Shown: one piece after another, positions 24,304 through 35,732 of the stretch
Numbering within the stretch: the first letter of the stretch is position 1
How the letters are laid out: each line of letters starts with the position of its first letter
Origin: Adiantum capillus-veneris
Lineage: Eukaryota > Streptophyta > Polypodiopsida > Polypodiales > Pteridaceae
DNA: 53,000 nt
Assembly: GCA_014529385.2 (NCBI GenBank)
Contig: CM043950.1
Location: 75,995,435 to 76,048,434 of the forward strand
Direction: 5' to 3'
Notes under the pieces: model-generated
Told to the model about the DNA's origin: nothing
Database searches by the model: none
What the model saw: the letters and a program-made list of their open reading frames with translations, nothing else
Position numbers and translations under genes: made by a program

Positions 24304-27300
24304 GGTCACTACAAGCCTCCAAAGTTGATGGACCACTGTATTTTGCCCAGAACAACGATTTCTTACGGTTGATTGCATATAAATAAGAGTGGGTATTTTT
24401 GTAGGACATGAGATAAAATGCCCCGTTAGCTTCAATGGGTTGCTGACCAAAACATATGGTTGCTTTTACCTCACTTTTTTTTTTTGGGCAAAAAAAATAG
24501 GTACAAAAAAGTTGCATTTTTGCCATTCTACGGACCTATCATCAAAGTTTCTCTAGTCACGCTCAATAAAGATACTATATACATGTTTTCTTAGTTCCCT
24601 TTGGGCCTTTGGATTCAAAAGGATCCATGGAGTATGTCAAAAGGATAATGGATCTCTTAAAATTGGAACCTTGGGGGCAATGATAAAGTGCTAAATACAG
24701 CAAACATGAAAAAACTGGGTTTAGCATTATGACCTCTAGAAACCCATAGAAACTACTCAATATCTAGCCAAGTTTGTAGTCTATGATTAGATATTGTTAC
24801 TACCTACAAAATACAGACAATTGGCCTAAGAAACTAGCAATATTGAGAAAGTTATACTTAATACTCTAAAATGTATCGTATTCTTTAGCAACAATCAAAA
24901 AACTCAACCATCATCATATACTATGCTATATAGCATATTAGGTCCCCCAAAACTCAAGGAAGATTAGCTTTATGTTATACATTACACTTACACAATCAGA
25001 ATTGAATTTGGATATCAAGAAAGCCACCAAAAAAATCATAAAAGTGCTAATTTTGGCCAAAAAACAGGATTATGCAATTCTTGTAAATTGGTCATAACTT
25101 TCAATTTTAACACTTAGCTCTCCCTACAAGCATCAAAACATGTTGAGAACTATGAAGGCCTAACCTCTAGCCATCTAAACCTCACAAACATGAAGTTTAG
25201 AGTGGTATAGTTGCCAAAAATTGAAAAAAAAAAGCCAAAAACAGGACCCGTTTTTTCACACAGTTTAGGTTCTAAAATGTTGTGCAAGAGTAAGGTTAAT
25301 GGTGAGATCGATACTCCAAAAAAATTGCTAAGTTTTTTTCAGGTTATAAGGCAACTTTTTGGATATATAGCACCTAGAAATTCATTTTCATACTCTTTAA
25401 ATAATTCAAGAAAAATGGTCACTTAACAGGACACAAAAGTGTCCAAGGACATAAAAGTGTCCTGTTACCATTCTAGTGTTAAGCAAATCCTAGAATAGGG
25501 AGATAATCACCTATTTAGAAATGCGTTGTGCTACCGTATGCTTTTAGCAGATCCTTTAGCAAAAAATACTTGTAAGCTGTCCATCCAACACGGGATGAAT
25601 AGCAGCAGTAAGAGTGAGGTGCTTTCCCCCATCCACTTACAGATATTCTGCCACGACTAATGATAAACTATGACTCAACCATTGAGTATCTAGCCATATA
25701 CTCGATAAGGAGTAAAGGCAAGCAACTAGGTTGATAACGGGTTGGCTGGAGTAAGCTCCTAGAGTTTAAACCATCCAACCACAAACACCCATCTTGAGCC
25801 CGTGCCTTGTATGGCAGGGTGTAAACTCATAATAAATCTGCAAGAGAGATTGCATGTGTAGTGCAAAAAGGTGCAGAGAGAATAAATTCCATGAATTGGC
25901 ATGCCACTCCAAATAAATCACTGTTAAACACTAGGGCCCATAACACCTAGTGTGCATGCATTTAACATCAATTTATCCAAATCGCAATTCCATGATGAGA
26001 CTTTCCACAGTACGTACGTGAAAGCCTTTCAACAAGAGTTGGACCATAACAGAATGTGAAAGCTCAGTCACACCTAGGTACCAACCACGAGACATTCTCA
26101 GTAACTTAGCATACTTGGCTATATGTAGAAACACTCCTCTGTTAAGGTGGTTTCATAGCACTTGTCATCGCAACAAGTCTGTACTGAGAACCCGACAATT
26201 TTTGGCCACTGAAATTGTTCCTGATACGGTGTGCTCCAAATGGTCTAATAAACGGATACGACCAGCATGTAGGGATCTTGTCGCAACACATCATTAGGAA
26301 TTTGGCGACAGTGTTAGTCCCACAGACTCATACTCTCCACATGTGGAATATGTCTCAAATAAGGATGGCCAAAAAAGCGACATCCATCAAGTACAAGATG
26401 TACTTGTGTGTGGAGGTAACTGCAAAACACTCCATGACAAGAGTGAGAGGGGCCCTCATTATCATTTCTCCACATTGGCTAAACTAAACTCCTTGCGTTC
26501 CTAAACCATGTTGTGTCCCATGTGACAACATGTGCCAAATCGAACCCAACAAGTGGGTTCATAAAATCATAATGTATATTGGACACTACGGCCCAAAATA
26601 CTTTGTTCCGACATGCCCTTGGCATGGCTCAAAAATATGCAAGCAGATATCTGTATACGACTTGAAGAAACCAAGAAAAGCATACTAAAAAATGGAGTAA
26701 CACCAAATCAATAGATGCGTACCTAGAGATTTGAACTTAATGGTCACTTACTTGTGTTCAAACGCAGAGGAGCACGTTGCCCATATGAGAAAAAACCAAG
26801 CAACATTGCACTGGAAACCCTGGGTGTTGCCTTCGCAACTCAAACCCGTTGGTTAGAATCTACATAGTCCAACCCCTTGGGAAGACCCTTTGTAGGAACT
26901 GCTCGACTAGCAGGTAACGGTAATCAACATAGTCAACTGTGTACAGATGGGAATCAACTTGAAAAGTTGAATTTTCCCGCTACCGCATGGTAAATTGTGG
27001 AATTTGTTCCTTGAAAGTACAACGGGCATAGATCAAAATGTGATCCTCCATGCTTATGGGAAGATTTAGCAATCACCCGCCGGGTCGTACCCCAAAACAG
27101 TATGTCCATAGACACTCCGTAGTACTACAGAAGGAGCAGGAAATCAACAAAAGAAAAATGACTAGCTCGTATGGATAGCCATGCTGTCTCAACTGATTCT
27201 TGCATCCATACTTCCTTGTAGAGATCAGCTGCTGTGAGTTGAAGATTATCAAAAACTTTACTTGAGTGTCGCAGTGAAAAAATGTAGTGCAAAATTGACA

Positions 27301-27603
27301 CCCTAGACATCCGTAATGACAAGACTCTTGCTTGCCTAGGAATGTCGATGTGTACTTCCTTGGGTAGATCTGTTTGATCTTGAAAAGAATCACCTAAAGA
27401 AAACCAATAGTTAGGTCTTACCATTGGCCTGACAATGGCTCATAGCCATTATGAAAATTAGTGTTCAATGGATGAACCGATGAAGACTAATTTGAGTAGC
27501 ATCTTAGCCACGTGTTAGCTGAGAGTTAGAGAACCTTGGCTGAGTCTGACTCACTAGCAACACATGTATCCAAAGCTTTTGAGAAGATTTTCATTATTCC
27601 CTT

Positions 27604-27696
<93 letters not shown>

Positions 27697-29437
27697 AAGA
27701 GCATGCTGGGTTGAGGAACTTTCCTTAAGTTTTTAGCGTGTGTACCCAAGCTATGTGCTCTTACGCATCTTATGCCTAAATTGCAGCTTATCGTATAAGC
27801 ATTCCACAGTTTTCCGGTATGACTCTCTCATCGAGAGAGGTAATAGAAAAACAAAAAACTCATTCCGATCCACCTACCATGCAGGGGTCGTGATTGTATG
27901 AGGACAACTAAGCATTGGCACTTTGCTCATAAAATAAGTCCTAGATTTAGGTTCCTTTTAGTGTTGTTGTGTGAATAGCAACCAACAATCATATTAAACA
28001 ATCTATCACTTAGCCTTGTGCTTGATAGAGTTGCAAGTGTGATAGAGGAAGCGTAATGCATGAAGCGGTAGAATTGAATCCATCTCACTAGCATGCCTTG
28101 CATGCAGAATTGTAAGTACTTGTGGAGAGTGATGGCTTCAAACGTGCAAACCAAAACCATAAGTAATTTGCACAATTTAGACTGATAGGGAATCAGTGAG
28201 CTGATATTCCCTATTTTGCCAGTTCTCCGAAGCCGTGCTTCATATAAAATTGCCAAGTAAAGTGTTAACAGGGAAAAACAAGGAAAACTTAAACTTGGCT
28301 AACCTGGTCGGTGTTGCTGCAACCAATTGTTCTGAAATGTGGAAGGAAAAACTCATTCCAAAACGGCTTATAACCATATCCGCACAGACACCCTCGTATA
28401 TCCTATACACCCGTCTGGTACATAATGAAATAACTTATAAACACATCGCCTATTCCTTCCCCATTTTGTATGCTCATAGTAGATGCCAAACATGGCCAGC
28501 TTCAATGCAAGATGTATAAATTGAAGCCTTGCGTCATAGAACTACGTCTGGCCTCCTTTCCAACAAATGCTATTGACGACAAATGTCATAGCAAAGAGAC
28601 TCGACCTTGTCGATCATGCACAAAAAATAGACCTTGTCTACTTGTAGATCTGCTGGAAAAACAGAATTACATGTACAATGTATGTGCATCTCGTACATAC
28701 TTGAGTCTATGAATGATATCCACAATCCATCGTAGACGCCCCTTGCATACCATAGTTATCAAGCACATGTGCAATAAACAAATATTATCTGCGTACCTCA
28801 TGAATTACTCCTGCCGATGAAACGGCCGTCGTAAGAATCAAATGAGTTGGAATCAAGGTTCATAGATGCTCCACTTCGTGTTTCCAAGGGCCTTGCCCGA
28901 TTTGCAAGCAAACTGGAAGCTTGTGATCAACTAGAATGCTCTAGTGGTGTTACACAAACCATACCCATGAATGTCTTTGGCGAGCCTTGCTCTCGTGGAA
29001 TCTCATTGGATGAATGTATGCCGGCACACTTTGGACGGTTGTACATGTACACTTATAAAGCGTCAGATGAAAAAATAAAAGAAGTTACCTAGATTCCGGT
29101 CTTCTGGTTTCCATTAATGCCAACAATAGGCCTTGCTTGCAGCTAGAAATTGAGCTGTCAAAGAACCCTTCATAGAATCGGGAATTGCTACGTGATTTCT
29201 CGTACATGCTTTGCAAGCATCTTTCTCGAGCTTGGTACTTGGTTCTACTTCTTATCCGTCAAGCAAAGCTTCCAAATTTGCCAATTCTAACCGTGGCCCT
29301 GCTTCTATCTTGAATACCTTGGAGCTTGCATGCCATCGATGATTTCTTGTTGAGTCCAAGTCCAATCTACACGTAAAAAGGCTGGCGGTCATGCTCCTAT
29401 ACACGGATGTGATCCTTGAACAGCTCGAGGATTGCAA
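24304..29437. other. Internal region without recognised genes
   Basis: AT-rich, with homopolymer runs near 24475-24500. No frame above about 125 codons and none with a recognised motif. A (GA)n tract of about 44 units lies at 27607-27694. One 81-codon frame at 28847-29092 (with GEPCSRGISLDECMPAHFGR) looks coding-like in composition but is unrecognised. Confidence 0.5.
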
Positions 29438-30036
29438 CTATGTCAAAATGTCAAAACTGCTTGACTCAAGATCCCTTGGAATTTTGTCGTAGTCATAATT
29501 ATTGTCCCATCTTGTCTTATCGCAGTCATGGTGTTTTGCCAGTTGAGGTTCAAGCCTTCCCACAGCCAAGACGTTCTTGGAGGCCTTGTTGAAACTCTGC
29601 CAAAACGGCCTTGTCGTCTTCATGGGGTAGGCAAAGGCCTTTCTCAAATCAGAGATGTCGTAGGCCTTTGTCATGGTGGGATAGGCCCCTTCGATGGCCC
29701 CTTGGGAACCCTAGGGTGTCCAATTAAGGATAAAAATAGTGTAAACCCACCTTCTTAGCTCATAGCGATGGCGGCCGATGACTGCGCAACAGAGGAAGAA
29801 GAAGGTGCTCATCTCGAGCGCTACGTCCCCTTTCGGCCCTTCATTCAGAAGAAAAAATAGATGCACCTGTTGAGGTGCTCCTTTTCGGTTCCATGCATGT
29901 TGCAAACTACATAGGTCGCCATGGCCAGCTCGTTCTTTTCAAGCGGCCACTCCCATGGCTCTGTGTGTTGAGCTGCTCCTCCCTAGGCAAGGGTTCTTGC
30001 CCACGCCCTGGTGGTTGTCGGGTGCTTGCCATGGGA

Positions 30037-30182
<146 letters not shown>

Positions 30183-30234
30183 ATGCAAAGACTTGCCACG
30201 TTTTCCCTTCCTCCATAGCCCCCTCCTCCACCGA

Positions 30235-30246
30235 GCTCTGATACCA
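30235..30246 (-). promoter_or_regulatory. Primer-binding site for initiator tRNA-Met
   Basis: TGGTATCAGAGC on the minus strand, one base inside the right terminal repeat. It is the main evidence that 24212-30339 is an LTR element in minus orientation. Confidence 0.85.
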
Positions 30247-30484
30247 ATATAAGTCCAAGGGGACTACGATGCCGGATCCTTCGACCTACCACCCTATGTA
30301 TAGACCGGCTCCTAGCCCTAGCAATAATATGGATCCCCATTCCACACTGGTCTAGTTTGAGCCCTTGGCTCAGGTCCCTGACCCCCTAGGCTTAGGATCC
30401 TTGTCCTGACATGTACACTCAAACTCAAACACTGTAAATCTTGGTTTTTCTCAAGCTTATCTATTGTCATGTGTATACATGCAG

Positions 30485-31207
30485 GGATTCAAACAAGCAG
30501 ATACAAAGCATAAGTCACATGTGAACCTAGAATTAATGCACGTCAGGCGCCCTCATTGAAGAAGAAAATCTACAAAGGTCATCATGTGTATCTTCCAGAG
30601 AATCATGTGTTACGCGATGGATTTTTGGAAAGAGGGCCACCGAGGATGTCTGCACAAGCATGGTTAGAGCAGAAGGAGATGTGTGACGGTTTGCCCCCAG
30701 GGATGAAGATACTCTCTCTATGGTATGAGTTACCATATTAGCCCAGACTCATGATCAATCACTGGCTCGATCCAATGCACATATTCAAGAATGTGGGTAA
30801 TCTGTTGTGGGACCATTTGACCGGCAAGAAAGATACTTTGGGAGCCAGGGTTGGTGACCTTAGAAATGTGGATCGTATGGAGCAATATTGGCCGCAGACA
30901 ACATCCAATGGATCGATCAAACTCCCTAAAGCTCCACAGATTTTGATAGGAGCCCAAGAATGAAAAGTAAAAGAGACCATCCGATCTGTGTGGACCCCCA
31001 CTGGCGTAATGCACTCGCTCCGAACGTGTTTCACTAAAGAAGGAAATCTTACCATTTTGAAGTCACATGGCTGACATAAAATGTGTCAGGTATGTTTGAA
31101 GTGGAATATATCATAGTGGGAATTGTGTAACATATTCATGTGTGGACTTTAATATCATTGCTAGACGTGTTTTGCAGTTTATTTTACCGGTGGCCATTGA
31201 GGGGCTC
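30485..31207 (+). pseudogene. CACTA transposase TNP2, 3' part, truncated
   Basis: The exon opens after catgcag with GFKQADTKHKSHVN, then FLERGPPRMSAQAWLEQKEM and WYELPY, a TAG in place of an expected Trp (30738-30740), PRLMINHWLDPMHIFKNVGN, LLWDHLTGKKDT, APQILIGAQE, a TGA, and TPTGVMHSLRTCFTKEGNL. A GT/AG intron at 31090-31177 is followed by FILPVAIEGLFP, where the match ends at about 31207. The DUF4218-type C-terminus expected next is absent, replaced by a short repeat family. It is the same gene as 23109-24211. Confidence 0.88.
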
Positions 31208-31321
31208 TTTCCATGTTAAGCAAATCCTACAATCGGCACCATCAAAGAGACAAAATTCCAGATAGAATTTCATTACAACTTGTACTTTCAAAAAGTACAC
31301 GCCATTAGGCCTATAGGTTGA
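31208..31321. repeat. Short repeat family shared with the right end of the window
   Basis: The segment with aagcaaatcctacaat and gtactttcaaaaagtacac is similar to 52677-52775 and 52820-52920 in the same orientation. A small palindrome (gtacttt-caa-aaagtac) is conserved. It sits between the truncated TNP2 and the left copy of the 33-bp inverted repeat. Confidence 0.7.
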
Positions 31322-31354
31322 CATTAGGAAATTTCGGAGGTCATTTGGAGGACC
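31322..31354 (+). repeat. Left copy of the 33-bp inverted repeat
   Basis: Inverted match of 32 of 33 bases with 51661-51693. The flanking sequences on the two sides are unrelated, so this is not part of a longer duplication. It could be a terminal inverted repeat or a shared fragment of an older repeat. Confidence 0.85.
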
Positions 31355-31673
31355 ATATGAAGAGAGAGAAAAATAGAGCGCGTCCAATGAGCATGAGGGC
31401 TACGTTACGTAGGAAAGTACGTGGAAAGACTCAAAAATAGGAAAATAGCCTAAAAACTTTCACGAATCTACGATTGTGGCATCGTAACTTCCTTGCTTTT
31501 ACCGAGCTGTTAGGTGCTTGTGTGGTCCCACTGCTGATATTCTCTTATGGTCATTAACGTACTGGAGGGTGACCATTAAGCCCGCACAAGATATTGGAAT
31601 TCTAAAACACTTTCCCTCCATTAGAATGCTTTCAAAGTGAATCTCCCTCCACTAAAGCTTTTCTCTGAGAGCT

Positions 31674-33116
31674 ATGGCTTCCACGTCTTCTAGCCCAAGA
31701 AGCTCTAGGTGTTTACTGTCTCTCACACCAACAACCAACAGCTGCACTTTGCCTAGAAGGCCAAGTAGTAGCATATCCTCAATTACAATATCAACTTCAA
31801 TAAGTTCACAGAACCAATGGGTTGGACAAAGGATAAACAAAGGTTCATGGGTCCTCATGCAACCAAGAAGACCCAAGAGGTCTAGTGGTATCAATGTTTA
31901 CCGCTCAGCATGGAAGGCCAAAGTGTTGGATTTCAAAGTTGAAATCGGCAAGAGATCTGTAAAGGAATTTCTTGTTCAGCACGTGTTTACCAATCGAGAC
32001 GTGATAGCAAACGGTGGAAATGTATCATATATACGTCAACCACGTTGCAATTGTAAGTACACTTGACATCTAAAATTCATTTGATTTGTCATTTCACTTA
32101 TTGATACTCTGATTATAACTTTTCTTATATATTTTGCAACGTTTATCCCTCTTCTTATGAGCAATGTCTCCATTCTTCACAGCTCAACTACATTAGATTT
32201 GTCATTTTTACTTATTGATACTCTTAGTTTAACTCTTGTTATATATTTTGCAGATGTTTATCCCTCTTCTTATGAGAAATGGGAGCCTGTGGAGTGCATA
32301 ATAGGCCTCTTTCTTGTTGTTCATGCCCACATTGGTTCTCTATAGTATTCAGGGAGGAGGAGCAAAATCCTGGCTAATGAAGGAATATTTTTCTATGACC
32401 ACTTCTACCAACTCCGCTCAGGGAATAAGAATGGCATGTTGGTGAAAATGACTCTACCAACCGATTGGAACACTGTGGACTGGCCAGTTCCCGAGGAAAC
32501 AATGGTGGAGGCAATGCGAAGTAAGCTCTACAAGGATATACAGAGGTTGCTACGTAGCTCTATTCCCACCAAACTGGTTAGAATTGCAAACTTTTGTCCT
32601 GCTATACTCTTCATAGAGTTGTTTCATAGCTACAATATCCGTATTATGAAAACTATGTTCATGTGCAAGTCATTTCAGCACTCATCTTGTGACAAACTTC
32701 TTGACAGAGGATGGTATGTAAAGGAAGATATTGGCATACGGTGCAAGGTCGCGCTTAACACTCTAGTTGTCAAGTACATGATTGCAAGACAATCACTGTT
32801 AGTCTCCTTTTGGTATATGCGATCACAAATGCTCAAAGGTAAGTACATTCCTATGGACCATGTTTCTGCAGGTTTGGAAGATAATCCTGCTGTGGATGTG
32901 GAAGTGATTGATAAAGAGCATGGCCGAATGTTGGTGGTTACAATAAGGGAGCTGTTCAGTCTTTTGTAGTTGCGGCATGACATAATTGAAGAGTCAATGG
33001 ACAGGGACCTTTCAGATTTTTCCTTTTTCCTAGCTGGCCGTAAGCTGATGCGGCGAAGGGAAAAAGATATTTTGTGCAAAGAGTTGGATGGTCAGGTTGA
33101 AATAGTGTCAATGTAA
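31674..33116 (+). pseudogene. Gene A: unrecognised protein of about 410 codons, one intron
   Basis: Exon 1 begins MASTSSSPRSSRCLLSLTPT, a Ser/Thr-rich start that could also be a transit-peptide-like leader. It continues with WKAKVLDFKVEIGKRSVKEF to the donor at 32053. The acceptor at 32251-32253 keeps phase and resumes VYPSSYEKWEPVECIIGLFL. An in-frame TAG follows HIGSL (32343-32345). The frame then continues with YSGRRSKILANEGIFFYDHF, WNTVDWPVPEETMVEAMRSK, a hydrophobic NFCPAILFIELFHSYNIRIM, RMLVVTIRELFSLL, a second TAG (32967-32969), and LRHDIIEESMDRDL to a final stop at 33116. I recognise no domain. Its position just inside the left inverted repeat and convergent to B suggests it belongs to the transposon. 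Confidence 0.55.
32080..32276 (+). repeat. 113-bp tandem duplication covering the intron 3' splice site of gene A
   Basis: Copies start near 32083 and 32196 and share gatttgtcattt, cttattgatactct, tatatattttgca and gtttatccctcttcttatga. The second copy ends in ttttgcagatg, a normal acceptor. The first reads ttttgcaacg, so its AG is lost. Only the second fits the reading frame. Confidence 0.85.
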
Positions 33117-33237
33117 CAGAGATTCTTGTGAACCCAAGTGTATACGAATGACTTTCAATACATGAAGTTTTTTGAGCTCATTTGTCAATTGTGCCCTGTG
33201 AATATAAGTGTTCTTGAAATACATTTCTTTAGCATGT

Positions 33238-33242
<5 letters not shown>

Positions 33243-33308
<66 letters not shown>
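33243..33308. repeat. (CT)n microsatellite between convergent genes A and B
   Basis: About 33 CT units in the 286-bp gap between the stop of gene A and the stop of gene B. No other feature is seen in the gap. Confidence 0.95.
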
Positions 33309-33312
<4 letters not shown>

Positions 33313-33402
33313 GTTAGACAAGACAAAGACATGATAGAAGAGTCATCTTAATTCATTAGAAAAAACAAACTCGTCCATGAACAATGGACTGAGATACAGT
33401 TT

Positions 33403-33899
33403 CTATAAGTATGGAATCAGAATGTCTTCAATGTAAAAATCAAAGGAATGCCCCTCGAAAGAAGGTGGTGAGATATTTGTTCCCGGTGGATTTAGTTCTC
33501 CCTTTTCAGGAGTATCATCAATCAGTAGTGTATTAGTTTCATCAAAGGGTACATCGATTTGGCTAAACGGTGTACAAAAGAGATAAATGTGGTTTTTTAG
33601 GGTGGTAGTGGCCCTCGACGGTAAGACATTTTCTTTGATCATACAAAAAGGCAAAATCTGACATGTGAGCGCCGCATACACCGCAAACTATTGTAACTAG
33701 TGGCGACAAGTTTTGCCTTTGCATTGAAGACCATATGGCAACTCTGAAGCACGGAAGAAGAAATTGAATAAATTCTTTGGTTCCTGGACGAACCACGACT
33801 CGACAAGTTCCCAAATGTTTGCAAATCCTCAAAGGGTTCTGTGTCACCCAGAGGCACGCGCATCAGCACCAATCCATTGAGGTCCAAGATAATCAACCT
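33403..33899 (-). other. FCP1/NIF-type HAD phosphatase-like domain
   Basis: The exon opens with RLIILDLNGLVLMRV, a HAD motif I in the plant DLNGL form in place of DxDGT. After a one-base shift it reads VVVRPGTKEFIQFL and FRVAIWSSMQRQNL (motif II region, Trp-Ser-Ser), then FLYDQRKCLTVEGH. After another shift it ends FDETNTLLIDDTPEKGELNP, PGTNISPPSF, which is motif III/IV of FCP1-like phosphatases (LIDDTPxK). Family members dephosphorylate proteins such as the RNA polymerase II C-terminal domain. The second Asp of motif I is Asn, as in many plant relatives, so activity is uncertain. Confidence 0.8.
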
Positions 33900-33971
33900 C
33901 TGTAAAAGTTGACAAGTACATATACGTAGTTAGAAGCTGAAAATATTTTGCCATACTTGAATAGACATTAC

Positions 33972-34440
33972 CGGAACAACCGTATCTACAGGTAGCAAGG
34001 GTCCATAGTGGGTCTTTGTAGTGTTGTTGTCGTTGCTGCTCTCCTCTGATTTAGCTTCATCATTCACATCTTCATCAAGGGTCTCCCCCATGGCTCTTTC
34101 TGCCTCATTCAAGGTTTCCTCCAAGGTCTTTTCCTCTGCCTCTGTTGGTCGGATTGCATCATCCATAACCTTGTGCTCATTCGTATACCTGCTTTCCTCA
34201 TCCATCCTTGCCTCATCCATATCAGTTTGCTCATCCCTAGGCCTGCTTTCCTCATCCATATCCTTCTGCTCATCCGTAGGCTTGCTTTCCTCATCCAGGG
34301 TTTCATCCATAGGCTCTTTTGGCTCCTCCACTGGCTTACTTGGCTCTTTCATTGTCTCCTCCATAAGCCCCTCTGGTTGTACACTAGCACCTTCCATATG
34401 CTCATTTGACCTTTCTTCATCCTCGGCTCTTTCATCTTCG
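33972..34440 (-). other. Acidic Glu/Asp-rich repeat region of gene B
   Basis: About 150 codons with repeated elements such as EPKEPMDETLDEESKP, DEQKDMDEESRP and DEQTDMDEAR, ending in DEDVNDEAKSEESSNDNN. Acidic stretches of this kind are found in histone-binding and nuclear proteins. Here the region lies between the protease and HAD domains. The frame is shifted relative to exon 4's beginning near 34440. Confidence 0.75.
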
Positions 34441-34729
34441 GCTGATATGACCCCTCGGACCGTTGTGATTCCACTATATCTGATGCAAGGGTTTGTCGTG
34501 GTGGCACGTCATGTATTGTCATATCAATTGTGCGGTCGTCCAAGCCGCTATCTTCAGGTTCTCTGGGGCTCAACATAGTAAGCAGGTGTTGTATTAGACT
34601 TACTTGGTATCTTTGCAAATAATCATATGTGTAGTTTTTTAAAGCACTCTGCAAGATTGAAAGACCACATGGTGAGAAGTCTTGTATAAAGAAAACCAAA
34701 ACTGACTGAATGCATTGCCAAATGGTTAC

Positions 34730-35400
34730 CTTAGTCATGAAAGGTTTTAATGCAAAGTAGCTTGACAGGACATATTCTGCATGGAGAAGACATCTCCAAC
34801 CGCAAGAATTTCCATCGGTTTGATTTGGGACAGGTACATCTTTGATTGGGGCCTTGTATAGTTCATACCTTCCACATAGCTTTCCATAAGCAAGCAACAA
34901 TCTCTTTATACAACTGCACAAAGAAATATCAAGATGTTAGCTTGAGGCTTCAAATTTACATGGATATCTATAAGAAACACTTTCTGATACATAACACTTA
35001 CAGCCTAATTTCAGGGTGGGTTCCTTTTATTGAATTGAACACCCACACTACTGGTTGGTCAACATCAAGGCATATGAGACTCCAGTGATGGTTGTTCTTA
35101 TATGGAAAGATGATGACAGTTACTTCCAGCATAGCACAGTGGAGAAACCAACTCTCAAAGGTTCCAGATGGACTGTTCTTCTGTCTAATAATCACTGACA
35201 TTTGTGGATCAAGAAGAAACACCTCTGTGTGGGTGTGCGGTGGGAGTTGACTTTTGATCAAGCTGCAGAGAGTACACCTGAGTTAGTAAACCTATGATCT
35301 GAGTTTTCAAAGTTAGCAAGATAGTAACACTTACTTAAGACAAGCATAGATAATTGTGTCTGAGATCTGAGCATCTGGATTCAGCAATAAATTAATGTCC
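34730..35400 (-). other. Ulp1 (C48) SUMO-protease-like domain
   Basis: The domain opens with LLNPDAQISDTIIYACL, the usual entry helix (often xLxDxxI). It continues with HHWSLICLDVDQPVVWVFNS, which holds the catalytic His and, at the Asp position, an Asn (VFNSI). The C-terminal part is NQTDGNSCGWRCLLHAEYVL, with the oxyanion Gln and nucleophilic Cys. Two introns (35263-35334 and 34914-35001) interrupt it, each in phase. Ulp1-type proteases are known passengers or parts of several plant and animal DNA transposons. The Asp-to-Asn change also occurs in this family, so activity cannot be excluded. Confidence 0.85.
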
Positions 35401-35732
35401 ACTTTTTCCAGAGCCAGCTTTCTGGCTCCATCTACAAATGGTATCTCTGCAAGCAAACCATCCTTCATTAAAAGTAGAGTTTCTTTATTGCTTGCCTCTA
35501 TGGACAGGGTAACATTGCATTCTGTTTGCCTCTGGGACCCCACTGCTACTTTTTCTTTCTCCTTAAGCTCTGCTTCCCTCATGTCCTTTGTTTGGCGAGC
35601 AACCGTCTCTGCCCTTGCCCTTGTATTCACATCATGTGTGACATCTACAACTGTGAGTTGTGGCAATAGCTCAGGGGGGTATAACAAAATTTCCCTCATT
35701 TTCTTATCCCTGCAGACATTGGGGACCAGTAG

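Noticed and set aside
31208-31321. Helitron 3' end, because of the small palindrome
   Set aside because: No CTRR end follows the hairpin, and no Rep/helicase frame is present in the window.
32839-32872. A 34-base GT...AG intron in gene A
   Set aside because: Too short for a plant intron, and the stretch reads openly in frame.
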